DNA of 64,000 bases from Rallus limicola. Taxonomy: Eukaryota > Chordata > Aves > Gruiformes > Rallidae. Location: positions 56,796,750-56,860,749 of the forward strand of contig JAKCOZ010000005.1 of assembly GCA_022605955.1 (NCBI GenBank), in the 5' to 3' direction. The translations under genes and the position numbers were made by a program. Positions 40,092-52,560 of the stretch are shown here, piece after piece; within the stretch, counting starts at the first letter, position 1, and the number at the start of each line of letters is the position of its first letter. A model generated the notes under the pieces. That model searched no databases, was not told the DNA's origin, and saw only the letters and a program-made list of their open reading frames with translations.

Positions 40092-41726
40092 CCTTGGAGG
40101 TGACCTTACCAGCTTGATGCCAACCATCCCAGGGCTGTGGTCCTGGGCATTGTCTGAGGGGATGGGAGAAGGGTCCTGTGGCTTCACAGTGCCTGGGGTG
40201 GCCCAGGTGACAGCAGATCCTCCCCCTGCCCAGACCCAAACTGAGCCCATGTGATGCCCTTGCTGCCTGCCAGTTTGGTGGTGAGGAGTGACCTGAGGGG
40301 AACCTGGAGACAGACAGACAGACAGGCAGACAGATGGACAGATGTAGTCTGGGGGTGGGATGGGAAGCGGTCGGTGCCGTATTGGCACGGTGGGAGGTGG
40401 CAGAGGAGCTTCTTGCTGGGGAAGGGAGGGTGCAGGGGCAGGATGGAGCTGGGGTGTGAGATAAGGGGTGCTGGCTGGGTGGGATGGGTTTCCTCGTGGC
40501 ACAGGGTGGCTCTTCCGCCCGGCGTTTCCATGGCTAAAAATACAGCCAAGCTCCTGGCACAGGCCCTGGGCAGGTACCTGCTGTGTCCAACCCATGGTAA
40601 CCCACAGGGAGGCCGTGATGGGGCCTCCATCCCTTCTGTCCCATGCTTAGCCTGGGCAGGGGCTGGGTCTTGAGGGCACCTCCATCCTCCTGGAGCCAGG
40701 GATCAGGATGGAGCGGGGACTCACAACCCAAACCAGCTCCTCCCTGATCACCTTCTCTATTTCCCCTTCCCAGCAGAGAGATGCTCCACCTCCAGCATCT
40801 CATTCTGGGACAACACCCATGGCTAAGGCACCCTGCTCCATTCCCAGGCCAGGTGATGCATGTGTCCACACAAGGACCTTGATGCTCATGCTGGTCAGGG
40901 TGACTCTCACAACCCAAAAACCAGGTTGGAAGATCACAGTGGGCCATCCCATGGCAACCCCTCCACCTTGTCTGTCCCCCTTGGAGAAGCAGGAGCTCCC
41001 CAGGGTTCAGCAGGGCTGGTGAGGGAGCAGAGGCCACATCATAGGCTCCATTGTTCATTGTTCCCTCTTGGCTCGAGGACGGGAGGTGATAAGGGGGCAG
41101 GGGGCACCGCTCCAGTTCCTGCTTTCTGGCAGGTTCTTGCCCCACTTGCCCCACCTCTCTCCTTAAGTAAACTCAGCCCTTCACCACCCTGAGGAGTTTG
41201 CTTTGCTCTACTGCCCTCCTCCAGCCCTGCCCCAGGAAAGCAGCGTGTGTCTATTAATAGCCCTTGGGGTTGCCACATCCCTTCTGTGTGTTGAAAGAGC
41301 GGCTGCAACACCATGATTCAGCCCTCAGTGGTCACCCACTGGGCCAGTTCCCCTGTGAAGCCGTGCTGGGAAGGCTCCCAGCTTTTGCTCCAGGCCTGGA
41401 GGGTGATGCTGGGTTCGCTGATGGGGTGTGGAGGTGGGGAAGGGCCTCTGCTCTGTGAGCTGGGGCTTTCTTGGCTTGTTTGCAACACAAACAGTGGTAT
41501 CGCTGCTCTCCGTGGTGTTCCTCTCCCTTGGGAGCTGCCCAAGCTCAGGGGCTGGACTCATTCTGCACATAGACCTGGAAGAAGCCCCCCAGTGAAGGCA
41601 AAGCCATCCTCCTTGAGCCCAGGGGATGAAAGCTGTGGTGTTGCTGGCTCAGCCTTGCTCCACACACAGTCCTGCCTGGAGGAGAGCAGGCAGCAGAGCC
41701 CCTTGGTGCAGTGCATGGAGCATCTC

Positions 41727-42550
41727 ATAGGATCAGAGGATGTGTAAGGTTGGAAGGGACCTTCAAAGGTCCCACATCTTCACTGCATCAGGTATCTCAG
41801 AGCCCCATCCAGCCTGACCTTGGATGTGTCCAGGGATGGGGCCTCCACCACCTCTCTGGGCACCCTGTGCCAGTGTCTCACCACCCTCAGAGGGAAGAAC
41901 TTCTTCCTGACACCCAACCTAAATCTCCCTTTTCTAGTTTAACCCATCCCCCCTCATCCTGTTGCTCCCTGCCCTGTGGAACAGTTCTTCCCCAGCTTCC
42001 TACAGGCACCTTTCAGGGACTGGAAGGGGCTATAAGGTCCCTCTGAAGCCTTCTCTTCTCCAGGCTGGCCCAGCCCAGCTCTCTCAGCCTGGCTTCACAG
42101 GAGAGGTGCTCCAAGCTTGGATCATTTTTGTTCCTCCTCTGGACCTGCTCTAATAGGCCTGTGTCCTTCTTGTGCTGAGGGCTCCAGAGCTGGACCCAGC
42201 ACTGCAGGTGAGGTCTCCCCAGAGCAGAGCAGAGGGGCAGAATCCCCTCTCTCCATCTGCTGGCCACGCTTCTGGTGATGCAGCCCAGGATGGGGTTGGC
42301 CTCTGGGCTACAGATGCACATGGGTGGCTCATGTCCACAAGTCCCCCTGAGTCCTTTTCCTCAGGGCTGTTTTCCAGCCCATCATCTCCTGTCCTGTGTT
42401 GATAACGGGGGTTGTCCTGACCCAGGGGCAGGACCCTGCACTTGGCTTTGCTGAACCCCATGAGGTTCTCCTGGGCCCACTTCTCCAGCCTGTCCAGGTC
42501 CCTCTGGATGGCATCCTGTCCCTCTGGCATGTCAACTTCAGAAGCAGCTC
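41727..42550 (-). mobile_element. CR1 LINE fragment with end of reverse transcriptase frame
   Basis: The reverse strand encodes the C-terminal part of the CR1 ORF2, such as DAIQRDLDRLEKWAQENLM, SKAKCRVLPLGQ and RPHLQCWVQLWSPQHKKDT, split between two frames, so it is decayed. The 3' region follows down to GGTTGGAAGGGACC at 41752. Confidence 0.93.
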
Positions 42551-42920
42551 AGTCCCAGGGGAATCAGGCTGCTCAAGCACCAGGAGGGGACGGTCCCCTG
42601 CCCTACCACCCCAGATGGCTCCCAAGTGACCCAGTCATCAGGCTGGTGTCTCATGACAGGGTCAAAATCTCTGCACTCAGCTCTCAGTCATGTGCCCCAC
42701 TTCTCCCCTGGGGACTGTACACCCTGGGAGGGGAGTGAGGAGACAGCCCCACATCCCAGTACCCTGCGTGGTGAAAGGCTGGTGAGTCATGGGCTGTGTC
42801 TGCCATCCTGGGTTTGCTCTGCAAAGAGACTGAGCTCCCCTTGGCTCCAGCCCTGCTGTGCTCAGGTTTGGGCAGGTCCATGGGGACAGGGATCTCCCCT
42901 AAGGACCCCCAGCTGGTGGT

Positions 42921-42954
42921 CAGACCCCCTTTATGCTCAGACCCCCTTTATGCT
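42921..42954. repeat. 17-bp tandem duplication
   Basis: Two adjacent copies of AGACCCCCTTTATGCTC. Confidence 0.9.
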
Positions 42955-43114
42955 CTCACATATCCCCTCCTGGATGCAGTTAAACACAAGAGGTTGAGTT
43001 TGCACCTAAAGCTGCTGAGAAAACTGGGGGCTGGTACCCCCATTTCAGCCTCCACCTACCAACAAGGGAGGAGAGGTTGCTTCCCACCTCCTCAGCTGCC
43101 AGGTGATGGGGCTC

Positions 43115-43212
43115 TGAGAGCCCTGCTCTAGTGAAGATGTCCCTGCTCACTGCAGGGGTGGGACTGGATGGGCTCTGAAGGTCCCTTCCAACCTTACACA
43201 TTCTATGATTCT
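43115..43212 (+). mobile_element. CR1 LINE 3' tail
   Basis: Forward tail with GGACTGGATGGGCTCTGAAG, GGTCCCTTCCAACCTTACAC and ATTCTATGATTCTT. Confidence 0.85.
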
Positions 43213-45429
43213 TCTTCCAATACAGAGGACAGACTGAGAGTCCTCACCAGAGCCTCCTCACCAGGGTGCACTCACAAAGTGCTTTTGAAGCCTTAATTAT
43301 GTGCTGGTGAAATCCATGACTCCAGGTTGGGGCTCACTGTGACCTTCCTGTGTCCCTAAGTCCCACCTCGCTCGGGGTCAGAGCTGCTCTGTGTTCCCAC
43401 TGATCCCTGTCACTTGAAGGATCAGCAAAACCCAGAACCCCAGGAAGGAAAAGCCACCAGAAACCCAACCTGTTGGTTCATCCCCACCCTGTGGTTTGCA
43501 GCAGGGTTTGAGTCAGGAGCTGGGGACATCGGTGGCTGCCAGCTCGGCCACAATGCCACAGCTTCAAGCAGTCAGACGCTGGTCCCATGAGGCTCAGAGG
43601 TCCCCAGACCCATGCTGAGGCTGGGCCACCTCCAGTGTGACCCTGAGGGCACCAGGGTGACCACCCTGGGTGGGACCAAAGCGGTGTCTGACGACAGCAG
43701 TGTATGGCAGGATGGGGTTGCCATCCAGCCTTGTCCCCATCCATCCAGAGGGACACACACAGGGTCCTTTCTCCCAGTTTGTGACTGGTGGGCACGGGGC
43801 TTTCTCTATCAGGGGCAGACAGGTCCCTCACTCCCTGTCCCTGGTTGTCACAAGGCCGGGATGCCCTACAAGGACTGTTCCCAGGGCTTGGACTGGGCAA
43901 AGGGGGATGTCCCTGGGATCACAGCAGGGCAGGATGAAGCCAGGTCAGGAGGTGGAAAGTGAAATGGGAAAATGGGAGCGTGACTCAGGCTGTGTCACCC
44001 CTGGGTAGTGCTGCACTGGCTGGAGGAAATCCCGCCTTGATTCATGGCTTGGGAAGCCCTGTGGTTTACTGGGGACAGCAGGGACCCAGCGATGCCAGCC
44101 CACAGCAGGGAGGGCTCTGGGTGACAAGGCACAGCCAGACACCAGCTGGGGTCACTCCCAGCCTGGCCACAGAGGACAGAGCAGGGCAGTGGGACGCTGG
44201 GAGCCACTGAAGGGATGTGTGGGCTGAGGGAGAGAGAAAGCTGGGAGTTCTCCCCAGGAAAGGCTTCCCCTCCTCTCCCTCCATCGCAGCCAGGAGCACA
44301 GCACGGGCCAGTTTAAGGGCTCACTTCCAACTGGGATGAGATATTTCACTTCCCAGGGAGCAGGAAGGGCTTCACAACAGAACACAGCCCAGCCACCCCC
44401 AGCTCCTGGTGGCAAAGCTTCAACTATTCTCCTGGCAAGCCACGTCCCACGGTCCTGGGGGAGCAAGGCCAGCTGGCTGCAGCTCCTAACCATTCCCCCA
44501 TGCTGGTAGACCTGGCAATACTGGGGGGAAGGGGGTCTGGGAGGACACCCCACTGCATCCCCTGTCCCCACAGGATAGGATTCCCACCCATAGGTACATC
44601 CCTAGCCAGCCCCTGAGCTGAGGTGGCCCCTCCCCAAAAGGGGGTAGGTGAATCCAAGGGGGCTGGGTGCTGCTGACCATCACCAGCTGAGGTTGCTCTG
44701 ACTTGCCCTTGTCCTCAAACTCATTCCCTAAATCCCAGCTAGTGCTTGCTGATGGAGACAGGCTACAGAGAGACCTTCAGCCTGAGCCAGGAGGCCCAGC
44801 CTTACATTCCTCCCCCCAGACAGCTCCCAGAGTAGATCTCTGGTTTTAAGGATATGAGTTAAAGCCATTTAATCACAACCCTCCCACTGTCCGTTTCCTT
44901 TGGAGCTCCTTGGCTTTCCATGATTCTTTGCTGGAGTGACATTCCCTCTGACATCCCCAGGGTGGTTGAAAACTGAGTCACTGACAGCAAGGACTACTTA
45001 GCCCTGCTCTCCCTCTTGGATCTTCCCTGATCCAGTCACGGTGCCATGAGGGAAAAGCTCCTCTGTGCATCCACTCTGCCGTGGTGTGTCAGGGGTTTCC
45101 AGGGAAGATCAGTGCTCCAGCACTGCTGGGAAAACATCCTGCTCTTTCCCAGGAAAACAGGGCTGGGCTTTTAGCCTGGGAGGGGTTTTCTTATCCTTTG
45201 CCAGTTGCTCCAGGTCTTTGCCCAAGCCTTTCCATCTGCTGCTTGGTATCAAGGGTAGGAAGGGGTAGGGGGTCTGATTTAACAAATAGATCCCCACCGT
45301 GGCCCCCTATGAGGACAGGGGCATCACAGGACCTCTCTGAAAGGACAAGGACCCTCTACAAGACCAAAGGCACCCTACAAGTGGCTTAGACCCTCTGCAA
45401 AGATGAGGACCCCTACAATGACCCCCTAA
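43213..45429. other. Intergenic sequence
   Basis: No gene or repeat that I can support. Confidence 0.55.
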
Positions 45430-45528
45430 AATCACAGAATCACCAGGTTGGGAAAGACCTTTAAGCTCGAGTCCAACCATCCCTGTCCTGTGCTAAACCA
45501 GATCCCTGAGCACCTCATCTCCCCTGAC
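45430..45528 (-). mobile_element. CR1 LINE 3' tail
   Basis: Reverse tail with CACAGAATCACCAGGTTGGG and CCCTGAGCACCTCATCTCCC. Confidence 0.88.
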
Positions 45529-46071
45529 TGAGACACCCCCCCCCACCACCTCCATGAGCACAGGGACCCCTATGCCAGGACAAGTACCCACAGTGATGTC
45601 CTAAAGGGATGAGGACTCTACAGGGGCCCCTTGCAAGGACAGGGACCTCCTAAGAGAGCAGGGGCTGCTCTGCATGGATGGGGCACTCTGAGGTCCCAAG
45701 CTCCAGCAGCCATACAGACCCATGGGGCTGTGCTTCCACTCCCAGAAAAGCAGCAGCAAGTCCAAGGAGGAGGAAAAGGCAATTAATTAAACAGGATTTT
45801 AAAAATGCAGCGGGCACTGCTGAGCAAAGGCCAGGCTCAGAGCAAACACACCCACAAGAAAAGAATCCTGCCTGGCTTAGTGTGTCCTTCTAAAAACACA
45901 GAATGACTTGAGAAAAATGTGAGGAAAACATGAGCTGATCCCTCCTGGAGAGGGAAAAAATAGAGCAAAGCAGCAACGTGATGGTGTTTGCTGAGCAGCC
46001 CTGCCCCTTTGACCTGGCAAGGGATGGGGACGATGCTCCCAGGGCCTTTGGTTGAGCTGGACTGAGGTGTG

Positions 46072-46594
46072 GGGCCCTGTGTCCAGAGCTGGGGCCCCAG
46101 GACAAGAGAGATGTGGGGCTGTTGGAGAGGGGTCAGAGGAGCCCCGGAGATGCTCAGAGGGCTGGAGCAGCTCCCCTCTGGAGAGAGGCTGAGGGAGCTG
46201 GACTGGGTCAGCCCAGAGAAGAGAAGGCTGTGGGGGGACCTCACTGCAGCCTGCCAGTCCCTGAAGGGAGCAGAGGAACAGGAGGGGAATCAGCTTGTTC
46301 AAGGGCAGAGCCTGGCAGGACAAGGGGGCTGGAGTGAAGCTGGAGGAGGGAAGGGGGAGAGGAGAGATGAGGGGGAAGTTCTTTGCAGAGAGAGTGGTGA
46401 GGGGCTGGCAGGGGCTGCCCAGAGAGGGGGTGGGTGCCCCGTCCCTGGGGGTGTTGAAGGCCAGGTTGGCTGGGGCCCTGGGCAACCTTGTGTAGCTCCA
46501 GGCCTGGAGGTTGGTGTCCCTGCCTGTGGCAGGGGGGTTGGAGCTCTGTGACCCTTGGGGTCCCTCCCAACCCATGCCATTCTATGATTCTGTT
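46072..46594 (+). mobile_element. CR1 LINE fragment
   Basis: Forward copy of the abundant subfamily, from GGCCCTGTGTCCAGAGCTGG to CATTCTATGATTCTGTTAT. It is almost identical to the copy at 21630. Confidence 0.94.
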
Positions 46595-49025
46595 ATATCA
46601 GCAGCAAACACCCTTGGGAGCATCACTGTGATGCCTGGGAAAAGCTGATCTGCCTTTACAAAGCTGCCAGATGCTGAATATTCACTTGAATAGGCCCAAA
46701 CCTCTTTGCAGAAGCAAGGCACTCCACCATGGCCCTTTGCCTCCCTCTCAGGGAGAGATTATTGACCATAAACTTTGCAAATCTTTGTGATTTATTCTAA
46801 TAGCCCCAGCACATCGTTCACAATAAATAATTAAGGCAATCAAGAGCCTCTTGCGTAACTACTGGAGGAGCCTTTGGCTTCGTGGCTGGTTGAAGCTGAG
46901 CCCAGCAGCTCTGTGGAGCAGCCTTGACTGGTCCTGGTGGGATGTATCAGAGGAAGAACACAGTGCCTGGGGAGGAAGAGCTGGCTCTAGTGCTTTGGCT
47001 TGGTGCAAGGAGCTCTGTGGAGGAGGAAAGTGCTGAGCTAGCTGCCCTGGAAAGGATGCTCAGGGTGCGTGGCAGAGGGAAGGACTTCTCCAAGGGGGGT
47101 TGTTTCCCCCCACTGGATTTCCTGCTTATTTGGTTTTTGACCCCTGACTTGTCAGGGGGGGGTCTGTGTTTCGCTGTCCTGGCACATCCCCAAACACCCC
47201 AGCAGCAGGAAGCCTCCAGCTCCCAGAGCATCTTGCAGGGAGCGCTCTGGTCTCAGGGCTGATTTAGCTGCCAAAGCTTGGGGAGGCAGAAGGTGATGAA
47301 CAGGGAGGGGGCTGACAGCAAAGTGCTGCCTGCAGAGAAACCAGCTGCCCATGGCAACTTCTGATGGCCAAACGCACCAGGATGGAGCCTGGAAGCCTTT
47401 CCCTGTCCCCTATCCCCTTCCCCATTTCTCTGGCTCCCTTTCTCCATCTCCATCCCCATCTGCAGGAGGTTTGTGGAGGCTTCGTGCCCTTTCTTACCCA
47501 CCTCATGGACATGATCCTGCAGCAGAAATGGTAGGCTCACTGCCAGCAGCCCCAGGGGATGCCAGGCACAGCGATGCCCTGGGGTGCTGGAGGGAGCAGA
47601 ACCACCTTCACAGGATGGGAGAGGTTTCCAAAACCAATGCCTCATCACTCCCAAGACCCCGAGCAGTTTCCTCCAGCAACCCCATGGACAGTCCAGGAGC
47701 TGCCACCACCTTTCCCCCTATGTACCAGTTCGCTGTAAGCGCTGAGGACTCATCCTCATGTAGCTACAGCTCAGTCTGTCCTCCACAGGGTCCTCAGGGT
47801 GCCAACCCAGCCCCAGTTGGATGCACAAGGGTCTTCAGCAGAGGAAATAGCAGCTGCTCAGGCCAAGTGAATGTATACGTGCACTCAGCCTGACAAACTC
47901 CATCATTCTTCATTAGCTGCCTGGCCAAAAACTCTACTAGCACGAATATCTGGGAATAAACACAGGCAAACAGAGCAGCCTTGGAATGGTTCCTTGTAAA
48001 CACTGTTATTTCTCTTTTAAAGTTTGTTCAAGGCACTGCCTGCTCTGACATCTCACATCTGCCCTGGTGAACACCGTCCCTCCCTGTGCCCCCCACCTAT
48101 AGAGAGATAAAACCTTGCCCTGGCGTGCCCCAGCAGTGGAACTGGGGATACTGGGCTCCCAGTAAATGGCATCCTTAGGGGGTTTTATCCCCCCCCTGGT
48201 ACTGCCAGTCATTGCTATGCTGCTTATTCAGCATCTTCTAGGTAGTTCCATGGGCTGAAATTACAGTGCAGGTGATAGCAAAGGAAGGGGGTCAGCAAGG
48301 ACTGGCACAGGTTTGGGGAGGGTGATGGGCTCAACAAGCTCTGGGAGGATGGGGGGGGGGGTTTGTCCCAGTGCCATTTCAGTACTTCTAGGAAGAGGGC
48401 AAGGATTTGAGCAGAGTCCTCCTCCCCTGCATCCCTGCAGCTGATCCTGCCCACTCCTCGGCACCCCAGCTAAGCAGAGGGGAATAACTCAGCAGCCAGG
48501 AAGGGCTGGCTGGGAAGGGGGATGTTTGCATCCAGTGGGTGCTCTTTAGAGTGGCCAGTGGGATGGAGAGAGCTGGGTGGCTGCTCAGCACGAGGAACAT
48601 CCCTGTGGGAACCTGGCTCAGCAGAGGCTGGCACGGCGGCTCAGCCAGGCTCCTTTCGGCACGGCGCGGTGCCGGCAGCCTGGGGCTGGCTACGGGAAGG
48701 GAAAGCTGAGCCAGAGCAGGGGCCCTTCATCACAGAGAAAGCTGCCAAGGCTAACAGGCTGGGAGCAGGGCTGGGAGTCACCAGAGGAAGCCAGGAGGTG
48801 GGGGCTGGCAGAGCCCTGGAGCATTGGCCACCCCCAGCCCTGGCACCCAGGCTATTTCCCTGATATTATTTCTCCTTTTTATTCCCTTTATTATTTCTCT
48901 GGAGTTTTCCCTGATTGATGCAATGTGATGGGGGGAAGGGTCATGGGAGGGATGTGGCTCCCACTCTGGGAAGAGATGCTCCCAGAGCACGAAGGGGAAA
49001 CTGAAGTGGAGAAGCTTAGCATGCC
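46595..49025. other. Intergenic sequence with an AT-rich island
   Basis: No gene supported. The part at about 46750-46860 is AT-rich with octamer-like and homeobox-like words and stands out from the GC-rich surroundings. Confidence 0.5.
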
Positions 49026-49110
49026 ATAGAATCATAGAGTGTCTGGGTTGGAAGGGACCCCAAGGATCATAGAGCCCCAACCCCCCTGCCACAGGCAGGG
49101 CCAGTCTTGT
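49026..49110 (-). mobile_element. CR1 LINE 3' tail
   Basis: Reverse tail with ATAGAATCATAGAGTGTC, GGTTGGAAGGGACCCCAAGG and CCCCTGCCACAGGCAGGGCC. Confidence 0.9.
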
Positions 49111-51482
49111 AGAGCTGGAGAGATGGTGCTTCAACGATAACAGAACCACACTGAGCAGAGAAACCAGCTTTTTTTCCAGGTGGTTTTGGCTGGGTTTGGG
49201 GCTTTTTTAAGAGGGTTTTTACTCCAGCCACAAACTGGCACCTTCTGAGGCTGGGGACAGCTCAGCAAGAACCGCAGCGAAACCAGAGCAGGAGGTGGCT
49301 GCCTTCAGCCATGGTGCTGGGACCCAAAACCCTCACACAGATTTATGGTCTGACTGTGACCTTTGCCACCATCATCTTCTTTGCATGAGCTCAGCTCACG
49401 AGGCTGCAAGCAGGGGTCCCATGTTCACCTAATAAACAGGGTCTGGCTGGCGAGGCCACGGCGTTGGGTGAGCGAGGGCAGGGTGAGGAGCCATCCATCA
49501 GGCTCAGTGATGCCTCATAACTTTTATGGCCTCCTTAAAAAGCCAGATGCTTGACACAAGGTTTGACACTGTTTAGTCTCTGGTCCTTTTGAAGATGGTT
49601 CTTTTTTTAAGAGTTCTCTTTGGGAACTGCAGCGACCCTGGCAAGCCGGCGCTGTTTCCCTGTGGATTCGATGGGTGGGGATGTGGAAACACATTTCAGG
49701 GAAAATTCTGGTTTTAAAAAAAGAAGCTGGGCATGAGAAAACCCTCCTGACTTCCAGGAGCCTCCCCAAAACACGTGCCCACCTCAAGCTTTCAAGTCAA
49801 GACCCGGTCTTGCCCCTTTCAAACCCTTGGCTGAAAGGGGTTTTGCTGCTCCCCCTTCATCAGCATCTGGGGAGCAGCGTGGTCCAGCGCTCGCTGCCGG
49901 CTTCTGCCGCTCAGGGAAAGGCAACTTGTGTCCCTCCAGCATTCATCAGATGTCTAAAGAGCCCCCAGGCAAGAACATAGAGCATCATCTGGATGCTCTT
50001 AAGGGAGGAGGACTTTCTCTGGGGGCAAGTGCCAGGCCTGCCGTGCAGCAAACAAACAAGCCCAGCAGCGGCCTCGGATGTCTCACTCCCTGGTCTAAGC
50101 CAAGGCAGCTGTATTTTTAGCTCCACATCCCAGTTGGGTTCGTAAAACTTTCCCTCCTTGTGTTTTCAATCAGTTGTAGATCATCTCCCCAGCTCATGGG
50201 TGGATTTTTTTTCCCAGCCCAGTTGGTTTTCCTGCAGCAGCACGTTCCCAAACCGGAGGCGAAGGATTCTTGGGGGTGGGATCCGCTACCTCCGGCCCTT
50301 CCCCTGCTCATGGCTTTTAGCTGGAGGATGGTTTGGGGGGCCAACAGGGATGAACAGCTGCCCTTGCCATCCCAAGGCCCAGCACCGTCCCCAACATCCT
50401 CCAGCTCACTCCCCTGGGACACCTGGATCCGCCTGCAGAAAGGAATGAACCCCCAGGAGCTGCTGGCAGCAGGAGGCTACACCATCCATCCCACATTCCT
50501 CCCTTATGCACCAGGTCCTGAAGCCACAGCTGGGTACTGGGGAGGGACAGAGACCCAGGAGTGTGCTGGGAACCAGCAAGTCCCCCAACCATCCAAAATA
50601 ACAGCAGCTTTGGGGAAAACTCCAATGAGACCTTTGCCTCCCTGCATTCCCAGGTCTGTAACCCCACTGTGATAATGACAGGGGACAAGCCACTAATTAC
50701 CAACTCTGGGGTTTGGTGTTGGGAGACGGGCTCTGATTTGGAGCCTGGGATGCCTGGGATATCCCAGCAGACATCCTGGCTGATAGCCCTTATTACCAGG
50801 CTGGAAGGTAAAATAGAGCCCGATGCAAACCCTCTGGGGATGCTGCAGGAGTTCAGTGCTCAGGGTTAGTCCCCAGTGACCCAAAAAGGGACCCGTTGCA
50901 TCCAGGAAAATGGGAGATGTGGGGTGACCTGAGGGACCTGGAGGAGCTGGGAAGGTTTCATGTTCATACATGGGGATGGAGAGAACCAAATACAGCTGCA
51001 AAAGCAGAAGGCAGCTCCAGTAAAGCCAAATTGCCCTCAGCTCCATCAGCTGACGCCAAGGTAAGCCCCACGCTCCTGAGAAGCTGGTTTGGGAGCCCAG
51101 CTGTGCCATCTTCCCTTAAGTCACTTCCTAGCTTAATTCATTTAATCCAATTTAATAGCTATCATGCCACACACCCTCCTGGAGCCGGGGGACATGGACT
51201 CGCTGCCAGTCGTCTGCCCAGAAACTCAGCCACCTCAGCAGGGCAGCTGACTCCCCCCCACCCTCCCTCCTTCCCAAGGCTCTGCTTTCCTTCCAGCATT
51301 CCAAAGGCCTGGAGCAGCAATCCCAGAAGTTCTCCAGAGGGATGTCCATGGCACATCATATCACCCACCGGTCCCAAAATGCTGCCCACCTTTGCTGACC
51401 CCCATGAATTGGGTTGCGGGGGCTTTTGTGGCCCCAAAGAGAAGCACTAAAGCTCAGCCAGGAGGCCAAAATAGCCAAAAAA
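49111..51482. other. Intergenic sequence
   Basis: No gene or repeat that I can support. AT-rich patches at about 49510-49620 and 51120-51175 might be conserved elements. Confidence 0.5.
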
Positions 51483-51716
51483 ATCATAGAATCATAGAAT
51501 GCTCTGGATTGGAAGGGAGTCCAAGGATCACAGAGCTCCAACACCCCTGCCACAGGCAGGGACACCAACCTCCAGGCCTGGAGCTACACAAGGTTGCCCA
51601 GGGCCCCAGCCAACCTGGCCTTCAACACCCCCAGGGACGGGGCACCCACCCCCTCTCTGGGCAGCCCCTTCCAGCCCCTCACCACTCTCTCTGCAAAGAA
51701 CTTCCCCCCTAAGATC
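51483..51716 (-). mobile_element. CR1 LINE fragment
   Basis: Reverse copy starting with two AATCATAGAATCATAGAATG octamers and ending at the CTTCCCCCCTAAGATCTTAT block. Confidence 0.93.
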
Positions 51717-51901
51717 TTATCTAGACTGGGCTAGCCCCTTGCTGAGAGCACATGGGTCCAGAGAAGACATTCTAAACAAGCCAGAAAAGGAGTGAGCAAG
51801 AGAGAAGCTCTCCCCTGTTCTTCCCTTCTTGCCAAAACCACACATTTTCCCAAAACTGATGCCATCCTTTCCCACCCAAACCATACCCCACTGCCCTTTT
51901 G

Positions 51902-51955
51902 AAGGGATACATCCCAGAAAGAATACATCCCAGAAGGGATACATCCCAGAAAGAG
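51902..51955. repeat. Short tandem repeat of GGATACATCCCAGAA type
   Basis: About three imperfect 17-bp units. Confidence 0.85.
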
Positions 51956-52159
51956 AGGCAGGTGCTGACCTCCCTGCTGCCACAGGAACCAACTCACACC
52001 CACCCCTGCGATGATGGGGCAGGGTCCCAATCCCCCAGATCCCACATCTCTCCCCCCGCCCCCCAGCAGATGCAGAAAAGCCCCTCTCCATTTTTTTAAG
52101 AAGCCTGGTGGGCCTGTGATGTCCTCAAGGGCTGGTTTCTCCCTGTCTCCTCTCTGGCA

Positions 52160-52500
52160 GCTTGATTTCCAGATGGAAATGCAAACTTTAAAGACCCACC
52201 CGGCAGCTCCTTGCGTGTCTCTGGCTCTGCTCTGCAGCATGGGAATAAGAAATCATTAAGGGCCAGGGCACAGAATGAAATTACTCTTTGGCGTCTTGCA
52301 GTTAAGCTGAGCAGATGTCAATTGAGCTGGAAAGAGCCAAATTAATTTGGCTTTCATCAGAGCTCCTGTGTGGTGCTAATAAAGGCCGCGCTTCGTGTAG
52401 GCCTACGGCCCAGGCCGCAGAGACTCCGTCCCTCCTCGTCTCGGCAGAGCTCTTGTTAAGGCCTGGTTTTCGGCTGGAAATCAGGAGAGATGATGGTTTG
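52160..52500. promoter_or_regulatory. Candidate non-coding regulatory element
   Basis: An island of unique sequence between CR1 copies. It has an 18-bp perfect palindrome at 52335-52352, E-box words CAGATG and CAATTG just before it, and a CpG-bearing stretch with the palindrome GTAGGCCTAC after it. Function is inference only. Confidence 0.25.
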
Positions 52501-52560
52501 GAGGGTGGCAAGGAGACCCCTCCTTGGGACTCAACCAGGACACTCCACCCAAACCCACAT

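Larger units (their letters stand above)
35963..41726. other. TXNDC16 3' flank and intergenic sequence
   Basis: I see no gene here. The stretch holds a candidate poly(A) signal and several small tandem repeats listed separately. The longer open frames, for example at 37651 and 39543, are compositional. Confidence 0.55.

Noticed and set aside
39449..40103. Open frames of 186-205 codons on both strands around the GGGCT repeat
   Set aside because: They are driven by composition, with no splice context, no recognisable domain and low-complexity stretches.
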